From NCBI RefSeq assembly GCF_023159225.1, contig NC_063174.1:36119691-36183690 (forward strand): 64,000 nucleotides of DNA, given 5' to 3'. The stretch comes from Perognathus longimembris pacificus (Eukaryota > Chordata > Mammalia > Rodentia > Heteromyidae). The first letter of the stretch is position 1. Each line of letters starts with the position of its first letter. Position numbers and translations under genes: made by a program. The notes beneath the pieces are model-generated. The model saw only the letters and a program-made list of their open reading frames with translations, searched no databases and had not been told where the DNA came from. Below, piece by piece: positions 1 through 10,707 of this stretch.

Positions 1-630
1 ACACATAATGTAAAGTCGCTGACCCAAACATGTGGAAATACCATTTGAGAAGAAGTTTGTTGTTTTGCAGGCCTGATCTCTACTGTCCTCCTCCCTCCCT
101 AACAGTCATATATCAAGGAAACCATGCCCCTTTGTTCTCTGTGTTCTAGGCTCGTCTTGCTCAACATTATTTGTTCAAGTTCTGACCAATTCCCTGCAAA
201 TACCAATATTTTATCATTTCTAATCACTATGTAGTATTCCGTTGTGTATAGGTACCACATGTTTTGAATCCATTCATCTGTAGTGGGGTATCTGGGTTGT
301 TTCCATATTTTGGCTATTGTGAGTTGTGCAGGGATAAACATGGATGTGCAGATGTCTTTATGATATCTTGAGACCTGTTGTTCAGGATAGATGCTTAGGA
401 GTGGTATGGCTGAGTCATAGGGTATATCTATGCTGAGCTTTTTGAGGAACTTCCATACTGTTCTACAAAGTGGTTGTACTAATTTGCACTCCCACCAACA
501 GTGGAGAAGGGTTCCTCTTTCCCCATATCCCCCCAGCATTTGTTGTTGCCTGAGTTCAGAGTATAGGCCATTCTAACTGGGGTGAGGTGGTATCTCAGGG
601 TTGTTTTTATTTGCATTTCCTTTACTGACT
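1..630 (-). pseudogene. LINE-1 ORF2 C-terminus and start of 3' UTR, decayed
   Basis: On the minus strand, two overlapping frames spell the C-terminal part of L1 ORF2 protein. One (about 640 to 480) has [19 protein letters not shown]. The other (539 to 99) has [19 protein letters not shown] and DEWIQNMWYLYTTEYY. These are the usual cysteine-rich and post-reverse-transcriptase blocks of L1 ORF2. The change of frame near 480-540 is a frameshift, so the copy is dead. The ORF2 stop lies at 99-101, and bases 1-98 would be the start of the 3' UTR, running off the window. This is the 3' part of the L1 that continues to about 3410. Confidence 0.9.
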
Positions 631-728
631 TCTGGCCATTTTCTATATATGTGGTGCTGCGGAATCGAACCCAGGGCTTCATGTATATGAGGCAAGCACT
701 CTTGCCACTAGGCCATATTCCCAGCCCC
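631..728 (-). repeat. Family A SINE, half copy at an L1 deletion junction
   Basis: This is the tRNA-like half of a family A SINE in minus orientation, from tctggccattttctat to ccccagcccc. The tail half is missing. On one side L1 ORF2 C-terminal sequence stops; on the other, L1 resumes in the reverse-transcriptase domain, so the SINE remnant sits exactly where a large piece of L1 is absent. Confidence 0.8.
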
Positions 729-977
729 TAGCTACTGATTTTAAATATTGATTTTATATCCTGCCACCTTATCAGTTCTAAAAGTATTTTTGGTATGGGC
801 TGTAGTATCTTTTAAGTATAGGATTATGCCATCTATAAATAGGGGTAACTTGACTTCCTCCTTTACTATAAGAATCCCTTTTGTTTTTCTATCTTGACTT
901 ATTGCTCTGACTAGGACATCCAGTACTATACTCAATGATCATGGGAGAGTGGACACCATGATCTCATTCCTAATTGT
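729..977 (-). pseudogene. LINE-1 ORF2 reverse-transcriptase fragment
   Basis: The minus strand (935 to 741) reads VLDVLVRAISQ, KEEVKLPLF, IDGIILYL and KVAGYKINI, the L1 reverse-transcriptase palm region. The family normally has a FADD catalytic motif here; this copy reads FIDG, so one catalytic aspartate is lost. It belongs to the same element as its neighbours and is interrupted by a young SINE just beyond 977. Confidence 0.88.
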
Positions 978-993
978 AGAGGAAATTATTTTC

Positions 994-1211
994 TTTTATT
1001 TATTTATTTATTTTTTTTGGCCAGTCCTGGGCCTTGGACTCAGGGCCTGAGCACTGTCCCTGGTTTCTTCCCGCTCAAGGCTAGCACTCTGCCACTTGAG
1101 CCACAGCGCCGCTTCTGGCCGTTTTCTGTATATGTGGTGCTGGGGAATCGAACCTAGGGCCTCGTGTATCCGAGGCAGGCACTCTTGCCACTAGGCTATA
1201 TCCCCAGCCCC
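994..1211 (-). mobile_element. Family A SINE, young subfamily, inserted in L1
   Basis: Full-length copy in minus orientation with a T-rich (TTTA)n tail. It is flanked by a perfect 16-base target duplication, agaggaaattattttc, at 978-993 and 1212-1227. The head carries the box B complement (ggaatcgaacc). It has the diagnostic ttcttcccgctcaagg and gccgcttctggccg variants shared with copies at 8111, 19030, 26852, 27881 and 62026. Confidence 0.93.
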
Positions 1212-1227
1212 AGAGGAAATTATTTTC

Positions 1228-2657
1228 ATTTTTCCCTGTTTAGTATGACGTTGGGAACAGGTTTGACATATATGATCCTTATTATGTTGAGATAAATTCT
1301 TTCTATTCCTAGTTTCTTCAGAGCTTTTATCATAATAGGGTGCTGACTATTGTTAAAGATGAATTTCTATATCGGTTGAGATAATCATGCCATGTTTGTC
1401 CTAGATTATGTTTTGGGGTAGAATTAAATTTGTTGATTTACCTGTGTGGAGCTATTCTTGCATCTTAAGAATGAAACCAACTTAATCATTGTATGTCATC
1501 TCTTCAATTTGTTATTAAATTAATCTCCAAAAATTTACTTGAGAATTTTTGAGTCTATGTTCATTAAAGAGATTGGTTTATAATTTTCTTTTTCTGTTGT
1601 GTCTTTGTCTGGTTTAGAATGAATGTAATAATTGCTTAATGCAATGAGTTTGGTAGGATTCCTTTCTATTTCATGGAAAAGTTTGAGGAGTATTGGTGTC
1701 AGTTCTCCTTTCAAGAAGTGAATTTACTAGTGAATCCATTCATGTCCTGGGCTTTTGCTAGTTGGTAGACTGTAACTGTTTTTATCTCATTTCTTATTAT
1801 AAATCTGTTTAATCATTTTTCTAGCCTCTTGACTCAGTTTGGTAAGTCAGATATATCCAGAAAATATTCATTTCTTCTGGATTTTTCTGTTTTATTGTTG
1901 ATTTTCAAATCATGTGATTCCCACATGATTATTTGAATTTCTTTAATACTTGTTATAATATTCCCTCTTTTATCCTAATTTTAATAATTTGGGTATTTTC
2001 CTTTATCATTTTGGTCAGATTGGCTAGAGATTTATCAATCAAAAGATGTAACAACTTTTTGTTTCATTCTTTGTATAGTTTTTTCTTTTTTAAATTTTAG
2101 CTTCCATTTCATTAATTTCTGCTCTCCTTTTTATTATTTCTTTCCATCTGTTAATTTTGGGTTTGGCCTTTTGTTTTCCTAGGGTAGCATATTTATTTGA
2201 GCTTTCTGTTTTTTGTTTTCTGATGTAAGCACTCATAGCTGTAAACTTTGCTTTTAGCACTGCCTTTTCTCTATCTCAAAGGTTCTGGTTGTGTTTTCAT
2301 TTTAATTAGATTATAGGAACTTTTAAAATCTCCCCTCTTGTTTCTTTTATCACCCACTAGTCATTCAAAAATGTGTTTGTTCACAATGTGTTGGATGTGC
2401 CAACACATTGTGCATATATGTTAAAAACAGTTATTTCTTCATAGTAGATTCCTTTATTAATATGATGTGATTTTTTTCTGTGTCTCTCCAGGTTTATTTT
2501 AAAGTTTGTTTTACAAGATTTAAATATAGTTACTTCTGCCATTTTCAGGGTCCATTTCTTTGGAAAATTCTTTTCTTTGGGAAAAATCTTTTATTATCCT
2601 TTCATCTTAAGCCTATATTTGTCTTTGTCACTGAGATGTGTTTATTCTTTTTTTTTC
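1228..2657 (-). pseudogene. LINE-1 ORF2, upstream reverse-transcriptase to endonuclease region
   Basis: Continuous nucleotide resemblance to the reverse complement of mammalian L1 ORF2, moving from the reverse-transcriptase domain toward the endonuclease domain as coordinates rise. The stretch around 2590-2640 corresponds to the endonuclease end, where L1s read like gtctgtctttgttgctgag. No long minus-strand frame survives, so this is old. The element continues after the SINE at 2701. Confidence 0.8.
2382..2412. repeat. Perfect 13-bp hairpin
   Basis: Arms cacaatgtgttgg (2382-2394) and ccaacacattgtg (2400-2412) are exact reverse complements around the 5-base loop atgtg. It lies inside the decayed L1. 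Confidence 0.85.
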
Positions 2658-2700
2658 TGTGTGTGTGTGTGTGTGTGTGTGTGAGTGTGTGTGTGTGTGT
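2658..2700. repeat. (GT)n microsatellite at a SINE tail
   Basis: About 43 bases of GT dinucleotides with one interruption, directly abutting the tail side of the minus-strand family B SINE at 2701. It probably arose from that SINE's tail. Confidence 0.9.
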
Positions 2701-2920
2701 CCTGGGGCTTGAATTCAGGATCTGGGTTCTGCCTCTGAGCTTTCCACTTAAGGTTAGTGCTCTCCCGCTTGGGCTACAGTTCTACTTCAGATTTTTTGAA
2801 AGTTTATTTGTGATAAGGGTCTCATGGACTTTCCTGACTGGCCCAGCTTTGGACCATCATCCTCAGATCTCAGCCTCCTTAATAGCTAGGATTATAGGAG
2901 TGAGCCACCAGCATCTGGCT
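2701..2920 (-). mobile_element. Family B SINE (B1-like body plus A-type tail)
   Basis: Minus-orientation copy. It runs from cctggggcttgaattcagg (A-type tail half) through ggactttcctgactggccc to the B1/Alu-like start in reverse (ggattataggagtgagccaccagc). Imperfect duplications tgagatgtgtttatt (near 2633) and tgagatatatttgtt (near 2920) look like its target site inside L1. Confidence 0.82.
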
Positions 2921-3410
2921 GAGATATATTTGTTATGGGCAACAAATGACTCGCTTTTGATTTTATATCTGACTCACTCACTATCTGTGCCTTGTGATTG
3001 GAGAGTTGAAATCGTTAGTAGCCCATGTTATATTGAAAACTATGTCTTGCTTCCTTTTAAAAATGGTGTTTATCTTTCCTTTTTCCCCTTTGATTATGTA
3101 ATGTACTCATCTGGTAGATTTTTATATTTCTGGTATCCCTGTTTTTATTTGTCTTTCTCTTCTGTATATAAGATTCCTTTAAGTATCTTCTACAATGATG
3201 AGTTCGTGGTCATAATTCCTTTATCTCTACTTTTGCATGGAACTTTTTACATTTTCCCCTCAATAATGAATGGTAGCATAGCTAGATACTCTAATCTAGG
3301 TTGACCATGATTATCTTTCAAGGCTCGAAACCTATTGTTTTCTGTTCCTCTTATATTTAGTTTGTGTTGAGAAATCTACTGTTACAGAATTTCTAATTCT
3401 AACAACATAT
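2921..3410 (-). pseudogene. LINE-1 5' part (endonuclease region and upstream)
   Basis: After the SINE, L1-like reverse-complement sequence resumes, including a stretch corresponding to the L1 segment around 'ctgtgccttttgattgg...gagttga' of the endonuclease domain, then increasingly diverged sequence up to about 3410. The boundary is approximate. A plus-strand open frame across 2480-3304 is antisense to this element and not a gene. Confidence 0.6.
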
Positions 3411-3424
3411 TTTCCAGATTAGTA

Positions 3425-3480
3425 TTTTCACTAGTATTTTATAGATGAGAAAATTGAAGCTCAAGATTTAGTTCTGCCAT
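3425..3480 (+). repeat. MIR core fragment (weak)
   Basis: The stretch ttttatagatgagaaaattg resembles the MIR core segment 'ttttacagatgaggaaactgag'. Very short; bases 3480-3715 show no other recognisable repeat. Confidence 0.35.
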
Positions 3481-3715
3481 ATATGCCTGTTTCTAGGAGT
3501 CATATGTTAATTTGTCTTGTTCCTTTACTACAGCACTTTTGTCCTTTTTCTCAAAGACACCAAAGGAAATTTTATGGAAAAAAAATGGTAGCAGGAAAAT
3601 TGACTTGTAAAGATAAGTGATTGCTTGGCATACAGTGGTGAGAAATGAATATCTAAACAGAGCATAGCATGTATTATGTTTGTGCAGGTACATTTATGGG
3701 AAAAATCTGTAGACC

Positions 3716-4020
3716 TGAGTTGTCTAATATGGTAACTATTAGCCACATTTTGCCATTTAATTTTGAATTAATTACAATTTAAGTAAGTATATTGTATGGT
3801 CCTATGGAATTATCATAATGAAATCCATTTGTACTATTACCACATGCTAATCAAAAAGATAATAAAAAGATTAAAGTAAAAATTTTGTTCTTTAGTTGTA
3901 CTAGCTGTACAATTAAAGCTGTTCAATAGGTGTTCAGTAGCTACAAGTGGCTCATGGCTATTGGATTGGGCTGTACAAATGTGGCATATCTTTATCATTG
4001 TAGAAAGGTCTGTTGGACAG
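3716..4020. mobile_element. hAT-type DNA transposon fossil (MER-type, non-autonomous)
   Basis: The two ends mirror each other. The left reads gttgtctaatatggtaacta then ttagccacatt. The right reads cagtagctacaagtggctc, then a terminal gtctgttggacag. Mammalian hAT-Charlie MITEs carry exactly these 'gtccaatatggtagccactagccacat' type ends and an AT-rich centre without coding capacity, as here. The exact family (MER3, MER58 or similar) is not certain by eye. Confidence 0.7.
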
Positions 4021-4486
4021 AAATGTTCTACACAGCTAACACAAGACTAACGAGGAAGACTCTAGAAGATCATTATATATAAGCACTCATAGAAGTGAAT
4101 AGTCCATGGAAAAAAGAGCTTAAAAGTTTCCAAATTATAAATACATTAAAATTGAGGGTAGAGTATGGATACTGGAATTCAAAGCTGATAAAGCCTTAAA
4201 ATGTTGGTTAGGCTTTAGCTTTTGTTTATAAATGCAGTGTTTCACTGGATTGGATAGGGAGATAAGTCTTGGGAAATCACGTCATGATATTTAGTCATTC
4301 CATATTTATCTCTCATGCTCTATTAACCTGGCATGTTCAAATGAATGGCGTTATACTCAACTTCAGATCTAGGCACTGAGCCATTTAAATGGATTACCCT
4401 TCATATAAAGAAGTAGCATTACCTAATATGGATATATAATCACTCTTATGAATTATGTAGAAATTTATAGCATTACGCTTCTTACT
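4021..4486. other. Unique AT-rich DNA
   Basis: No repeat, open frame of interest or RNA gene recognised. Confidence 0.5.
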
Positions 4487-4615
4487 TTATTAAAAACTTT
4501 ATATAAAACCTCATAATATCCTCTATGAGATTGGTTTTGTTTCTTCAGATTACAGAAATAAGAGTAGACTCATTTTTCTAATATTCTATAACCCTGAGAG
4601 GTGACAGAATCAGTA
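4487..4615 (+). repeat. MIR
   Basis: The phrases cctcataatatcctctatga and gattacagaaataagag, followed by ccctgagaggtgacag, follow the order of the MIR consensus (ctcacaacaaccctatgagg, then the core, then cagagagg). Highly diverged, as expected for this age. Confidence 0.55.
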
Positions 4616-7600
4616 TGGAGTTTTTGGTTGTTTGGCTCAGAAAATCAAGTGTTCCTCAAATCACCTTGACCACATGCATAGCTGGATCTCTTTAAGAAGG
4701 GCCAAAGTAATTTAAAACTCCCATGACAGAAGTGAGGAGAACTGAACTGAAAGGTAGGAAAGGCCCCAGAGAACTGATGGTTTTGAGAGAAAGGGTTGTT
4801 CTTCAAAGTCATTTGAAATCACTAGTCCTCAGAGTAGGAAGAGGGTAAAAATGATGAAAGCAGTCTACTAGAAACTTTGGTAACTAACCTGGCTTGCTTG
4901 GGTAAAAGAGTTTTTGGAGCTGGGAATCATGCTTTAGAAGTATTATAGGTGAAAAATCACCTGGTTTTGGTCTTTTTTTTTTTTTTTTTGTACAAAAAGA
5001 TCTAAGGAGGCAGATTAAGGCACATTCAGTGGTACTTCAAGCTCTTCATAGCCAATTGGGACATACCTTTCCACAGAATTAAGAAGGGTTTTAAGAAAGT
5101 TGTAGTGACTATGAAAATTGTTTACAAATTGAGGTGCCTTGCTATGATGAAAAAAACTAACAACATCAAAAGGAAATGACTTTAAAACAATGCAGATCAC
5201 TATATAATCAACTGCTAGCTAAGGTGATTTAGTCTGTAAATGCGATAGAAGTTCAGAGAAGATGATCATGGAAAGTTTGGGTCATCAGAAAGCTTCATTG
5301 GAGAAACTGATACTTGCTTGAGGTTGAGTATTATTTATACACTTACTTCGTGGCAGAGCTCTCCTTGTTTTTCTTGTTTTGTGAGCTTTAAATTATTTCC
5401 TGTGCTAGACAAATTCAGGTGCTTATAGACCTTCATACGCTCGCTTAAATGTCATTATTTTAAATGTTATTGGGTCTTTTCCCAGTATATGAGCTGTTTT
5501 TTTCTGGTCATCTTCTACTATGAACACTTAGGTTCAAGTCATATTGGAATAGTTTGAGGAAAAGAAGAATTTGGCAGATATTTAAAAGTCTCTTGTAGAA
5601 TTTAAATTTCATTTATAGGAAATGGCCTCACTTATGCCCAATTTATATACATAGTTATCACTTATGTAGTAATGGAAGAGCAAAAGATACAATTTTAAGA
5701 GTGAAAGAGTTTTGTGTGTGTTTAAGCCATTCTATTTTGTCTGAACTTAATACTTTGGATGATCTTGGATTATCTTTTAGATGAATTATGGAGAGTTACA
5801 CAAAGTAGTAGAAAGTATCAGACAACTTGAAATAATTCTTTTAATTTTCTGGGATTTCTAAACTTGAAATAATAAGTTGGTTGTGAATTTTCAATGATTG
5901 AATTGGTTACTATTTTGATGATTATTTTGACTAGTCAAAATCTTCAAGCAGCTTGTTTTTAATCACATGATACATCCGGTTTACGTACCAGTAATCTATT
6001 CATGTCTATATAGATATGTACAAACCTAAAGTTGGAATTTAAAAAAAAATCATTTAATCTTTATTTTCTTTTGCATTCTTGAGCTAAGTGAATAATTTTT
6101 TTATACATATGAGTTCATTTCCTCATTCTCGTACCCTTTCCAGTTTCTAAGGACCTTCTGATTTATAGGCTCTCAAAAATTTTTCCCTTCCAATTTAAAT
6201 ATAAGTAATTAGCTCCTTCCTAATTTAGAACCTCAGTTTGAAAACACATGTGTTTGCCTTGGCATTAAACTGTGTATTTTAGTAAATGACATCATGTAGC
6301 TTTGGCTTTAGATGATCACAGTAGTAGTTGCTGAGCAGCCTTTTTGTAACTTTGAGGAAACAGAAAAACAACTTTTCTACCAGTGTTATGATTCTTGCTT
6401 GTATTGCTTTAACTAGAGTTAGGTACTGTCTGTACTAAGTCCAGTTTAAACAACAGAACTCTGAACCTATTTTGGTTCTGATTAACAACTTTATATGTTT
6501 GGAAATACAGAGGCACAACCTGTTAACAGTTGTAAATTTAGTTGATTAAGCTATATGTAGACAAATTTACTAGGGGAACTGTTCTCTAAAAATTCCACTT
6601 TACTTACCTAGGAAGGTAGCCTGGCTATTTCTTTCCAGTTTCCATCATTTCCTGCCAAGAACAATAAACATTTTCTTGTAAAGCATCAACAGTAAAAGTT
6701 AGAAGGGTTCAGTGTTTTATCAATTACAGTGGGCTGTCATGGATCTAATAAACAAACATTTATGTAGATGCCTGGAGAACCAGTTAGGCTCTGCAGAGAT
6801 AATTTCCTTCAGATGGTATTCCAGACCTTTTCTAAGCAGGTGAATGTCAATTATGAAGAGGCATTTATTGCAATGGAAATTATAGTTGCTCAGGTCTACA
6901 TTTTTCTTACACAATTCAGGGGAGCTTATGCTTTTAGTGGATGAAAACAGACTGGATCCAGGAAGTATGTTTTCTTATTTTGTTATAACTAAGGATGCTC
7001 TTATAAGTTGCCAATTCTGTCCAGTAGATACTGGGCTGATACATGAAGAAATACCCATGAAATGTCATTTCATAATCTTTTAGTAATCACCATGGGGCAA
7101 AGAATGAGTTTAACTGACAGATATGATTAGAACCCAAGAAGTCTTCCACATCCTTTTCTCTTATAATGTCAGATTGTCCTGGAGCTTAGCTTAAGGGAAT
7201 TAGGACAACAGATAGAAAGGGCACATTACAAACAGTAGATAATAAGATATCAGGAAGCATTAAGGAAAATGATATAGGTAAGCAATGCAAAATGTGTTGT
7301 CAATAAATTAACATAAAATACATTCTTATAGTATTAGCTGTAGAATATTATTTCTCATTTACTGTTGAAGTACTTTATTTCTTATTTGTATGTGGTATAT
7401 AAAATAGAAATAGGACTAGTGTCCTTGTAGAGTAGTTAAGAGCATTCCATGATGGCTTTTGCAGTGCCTTAAACATGGAGAACAATATTGATTAGCTGGG
7501 CTGTTATAATAATATGTTGGATGCCTGACAGTTGTTTCACCATTGTTTTATATATTTCTCTTCTGTTTTGGTTCTACTCTATTTGCATTGTATTTAATTT

Positions 7601-7669
7601 TGTTAGGGACTGTAAAATCTTTTTTATTTTACTCGAAATGAAAATCTTACACATTGCAGTTGTTCTTGT
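4616..7669. other. Long stretch of unique DNA
   Basis: About 3 kb of AT-rich sequence free of recognised young repeats. Poly(T) at 4973-4989 is the only simple tract of note. Short open frames here (for example 6886-7083) lack any recognisable domain, codon bias or splice context, so I call no exon. Old fossils beyond eye recognition may be present. Confidence 0.5.
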
Positions 7670-8065
7670 TCTTGTTCCCATGGCTGTGTAACAAAGCTTA
7701 ATGGCATGGAACAGTTTGCTATTATGCTCATAAACTCTGTGGGACAGGAATTTGGGCAGATCACAGTGGGAATGACTTCTCTTTGTTCTACTTTGTCTGT
7801 AGCTGGAAAGCTTTAAGGCCAGGAGCTGGAATCATCTGAAGGCTCATTCATTCCTGTGTCTGGCAGCTCTCCCATTTTCTCTGTAATGCTTCTCTGTGTG
7901 ATCTCTCCTAGTGGATTAGTTTTCACTTCCTGAAGTGGTGTGTCTGTGTTCCCCCAAGTAAGTATTCCCAATGGGGAAACCAAGGCAGAAGCTGTGCTTT
8001 TCTATGACACAGCTTTGGAAGTTTCAAACCATCATTTCCATCATATTGAGTTGGTCGGAACAGTC
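7670..8065 (+). repeat. Ancient mammal-wide interspersed repeat, family unsure
   Basis: The order ggctgtgtaacaaagctta, atggcatggaacagtttgct, ctctgtgggacaggaatttg, gctggaatcatctgaaggc matches a common old mammalian repeat whose copies read '...ctgtgtaacaaattacc...cttagtggcttaaaacaa...tctgtgggtcaggaattt...'. It may be an LTR of the MaLR/MLT type or a DNA element; I cannot settle which from memory. Confidence 0.5.
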
Positions 8066-8110
8066 ATGAATACCCCCAGGTTCAAGAGAAAAAAGTAGAG
8101 ATTGTTTCTT

Positions 8111-8318
8111 TCTTTTTTTTTTTTTGGCCAGTCCTGGGCCTTGGACTCAGGGCCTAAGCACTGTCCCTGGCTTCTTCCCGCTCAAGGCTAGCACTCCGCC
8201 ACTTGAGCCACAGCACCGCTTCTGGCCGTTTTCTGTATATGTGGTGCTGGGGAATCGAACCTAGGGCCTCGTGTATCCGAGGCAGGCACTCTTGCCACTA
8301 GGCTATATCCCCAGCCCC
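8111..8318 (-). mobile_element. Family A SINE, young subfamily
   Basis: Full-length minus copy with poly(T) tail and a perfect 15-base target duplication, tagagattgtttctt, at 8096-8110 and 8319-8333. Sequence is nearly identical to the copies at 994 and 19030, so it is recent. Confidence 0.93.
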
Positions 8319-8515
8319 TAGAGATTGTTTCTTGATAGAGAGTGGAAAGGTTCTGGAAGACAATGCAGAATCAGAACCATATCTGAGTGTACTATTAGAA
8401 ATATTATTGACCATGATTACATGACTTTATTTAACTATCACTTATATTATAAGTAATTTATACATTGAACATTTTTAAAGACCTTATAAATATTAAGTTT
8501 TGTAATTCTTAATAG

Positions 8516-8662
8516 CGATGTACAGATAGCTCACACCTGTAATCCTAGGTATTCTGGAAGCTGAGATCTGAGGATCACAGTTCAATGTGGGGAGAAAAGT
8601 TTGTGAGACTCTTGACTCTTGGGTGAGGATTAGGGTGAATTAGGTTAATTAACCAGAAAAAA
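8516..8662 (+). repeat. Family B SINE, truncated
   Basis: B1-like head (tagctcacacctgtaatccta, ctgagatctgaggatcac) continuing to gtgagactcttgactcttgg and ttaattaaccag. The A-type tail half is lost. Confidence 0.72.
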
Positions 8663-8830
8663 AGGTTATTTTTATATCTCCATTATCATTAAGTTTTCTA
8701 ATGAAAACTTCATTTGAAAACTTTAAAATGAAGACTAATCTCCTAAGTATTTGTATGTAAAAATCTAGAAAGTACACTGTAAACAGACAAGAAGAGTTCA
8801 GTTTGGTTATCACAGGTTATATGGGAGGGG

Positions 8831-9150
8831 TTGAATGCAGTGGCTCATGCCTATAATCCTAGCTATTTGGGTGGAGGAGGGGAGCTGAAATAGGAGGATC
8901 ATGATTCAAGGTCAGCCTGGGAAAAATTGATTAGGAGTCTATCTGGAAAGAAGTCTGGGCATGGTAGTGCATATTTATAATCCAGCTACTTCTGGAGGTA
9001 GAGGTAGGAAGATGGAAATCTGATACAGGCTCCAGGAAAAGTGTGAAACCCTATGTGAAAAATAAACTGAAATGATAAGAATTAGATTTATAGCTCAAGT
9101 GGAGGAGTATTGTCTAGCAGGCCTAAATCCCTGAATTAAATCCCTAGTTT
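8831..9150 (+). mobile_element. Family C trimeric SINE (B1-like + B1-like + ID-like)
   Basis: Unit 1 begins gcagtggctcatgcctataat. Unit 2 begins gggcatggtagtgcatatttat with its own 'aatccagctactt' block. Unit 3 is ID-like (tttatagctcaagtggagga, cctaaatccctgaattaaat). The same order recurs at 15519-15893 and 63530-63905 (plus) and 26245, 47815 and 51890 (minus). A tetranucleotide array follows the tail. Confidence 0.75.
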
Positions 9151-9154
9151 TACC

Positions 9155-9187
<33 letters not shown>

Positions 9188-9223
9188 CATAGATACATAC
9201 ATACATACATACATACATACATA
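9155..9223. repeat. (GATA)n / (CATA)n compound microsatellite
   Basis: About eight GATA units followed by about nine CATA units, at the 3' end of the family C SINE. Confidence 0.9.
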
Positions 9224-9527
9224 AGAAATTGAGTGTTTAACACCCTTTTTGAAGATTAAAGTAATACTTTTCTTCTAACTTAAAAATTGAAGATATTCAT
9301 TGAAAACAATCTTGGTTAAGAAATTTGTATGAGCAAAACTTTCCAAATCTGAACTGTATTTATTTAACATTGGAAGTCTAAAATAGAGACCTCTACTACT
9401 CAAAATGGTACTGTGCATGTCTACAATTCTGGTATTTGGGAACTGTTAACTCATTCATTTGAGAGTGCTGAATTCTAACCACTAGGCTGTCAGGGACACT
9501 TCATTTATTTTTTCAGAGATTGTCTGG

Positions 9528-9740
9528 CTGAGTGGTGAAGAGCAAGGGCTCAAGACAGGCTGGGTTGCCACTCAGCTACCTTCCTCTTTATAACCATGGA
9601 CTCTTTAATCACTTTGTGACTGATTTGCTTGTCTGTAAGATGCTTGAGTTTTCTCATTGATAAAAGTAGCACCTACCTCATAGTGTTGCCATGAAAAAAT
9701 AATTAAGTATATGTAAAGAGTGTATAACTAGTCTCAGTAT
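9528..9740 (+). repeat. MIR
   Basis: The order tggtgaagagcaagggctca, gctgggttgccactcagcta, taatcactttgtgactgat, cttgtctgtaagatg, acctacctcatagtgttg follows the MIR consensus from its 5' part to its 3' part. Confidence 0.7.
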
Positions 9741-9940
9741 ATTCATTAATAAACTCTTCCACTGACTTATTTGAAGCATAACATTTATTAAACAGCGGCT
9801 GTAATATAGACAAAGATAGCTTCTTGAGATACATGTAGTATAATGGGGGAAGGAAATGAGACTCACTACAACATAGCTTAGGCAAAGTGTTATGTGTTAC
9901 AAAGCAGATAAGAAGAAGTATATAAAAAGATACTGGAGTT

Positions 9941-10130
9941 TTGTTTTTTCTATGTTGGGGTCTGTACCTATAAGGTACATACTTTGCCATTGAGCCACAA
10001 CCTTCATACCAAAGGATGGATTTTATAATTTTTGGAGACAGGGTCTTGCTGTGTAGGCCAGTCTAGTCTGAAACTTGAGATCCTCCTGCCTTGTGAATCC
10101 TGGGATTATAGTTGTCCACCACCAATCAGG
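9941..10130 (-). repeat. B1-like plus ID-like composite SINE, old
   Basis: Minus orientation. An ID-like block (ctttgccattgagccacaac) is followed by a B1-like block, ggagacagggtcttgctgtg through tgaatcctgggattatag. Boundaries are approximate. Confidence 0.65.
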
Positions 10131-10142
10131 GTAGGGATGGAG

Positions 10143-10181
<39 letters not shown>

Positions 10182-10373
10182 TTGCCAGTCCTGGGGCTTG
10201 GACTCAGGGCTTGAGCACTGTCCCTAGCTTATTTTTGTTCAAGGCTAGCACTCTATCTCTTGAGCCACAGCACCACTTCTGGCTTTTTCTGTTTATGTGG
10301 TGCTGAGGAATCGAACCCATGGCTTTGTGCATGCTAGGCAAAAATTCTACCACTAGGCCACATTCTCAGCTCC
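10143..10373 (-). mobile_element. Family A SINE with (GTT)n tail
   Basis: A (GTT) array of about 13 units (10143-10181) replaces the A tail. The SINE then runs from gccagtcctggggcttgg to ccacattctcagctcc. Target duplication agggatggag at 10133-10142 and 10374-10383. An open frame through the GTT array (polyleucine or polyvaline) is an artefact. Confidence 0.88.
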
Positions 10374-10383
10374 AGGGATGGAG

Positions 10384-10695
10384 ATTTTGATCATCTTGAA
10401 CAATCATTTCACTTTTCTCAGACACCATTTATTCACTTAAACCTACCTTTGCTTTTATAGACTTGTAAAAATTCTTCAACAGGAAATAATCTATCCTGTG
10501 AACTGTTACATTATCACTTGATAATGATCATTTTCTACCTTGCTCAGTCATTGTTCCTATCTTAGCACTTTACCTGAAGGCTTGAATGTTTCTGTATCAC
10601 TGATAGCCACTCAGTATAGTACTGATAAAGATATTATACAAAATTATTGACTGAAAAAATGGCCAGACTAATTAGAATGCTGACATCTGTTTCTG
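10384..10695. other. Unique DNA
   Basis: No repeat or gene recognised. Confidence 0.5.
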
Positions 10696-10707
10696 CCTCC
10701 ATCTTTT

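Noticed and set aside
2480..3304. 274-residue open frame on the plus strand
   Set aside because: It crosses an antisense L1, a GT microsatellite and a SINE; composition is low-complexity and there is no recognisable domain.
9155..9223. CRISPR-like direct repeats
   Set aside because: Contiguous tetranucleotide units without spacers: a microsatellite. No repeat-spacer pattern exists anywhere in the window.
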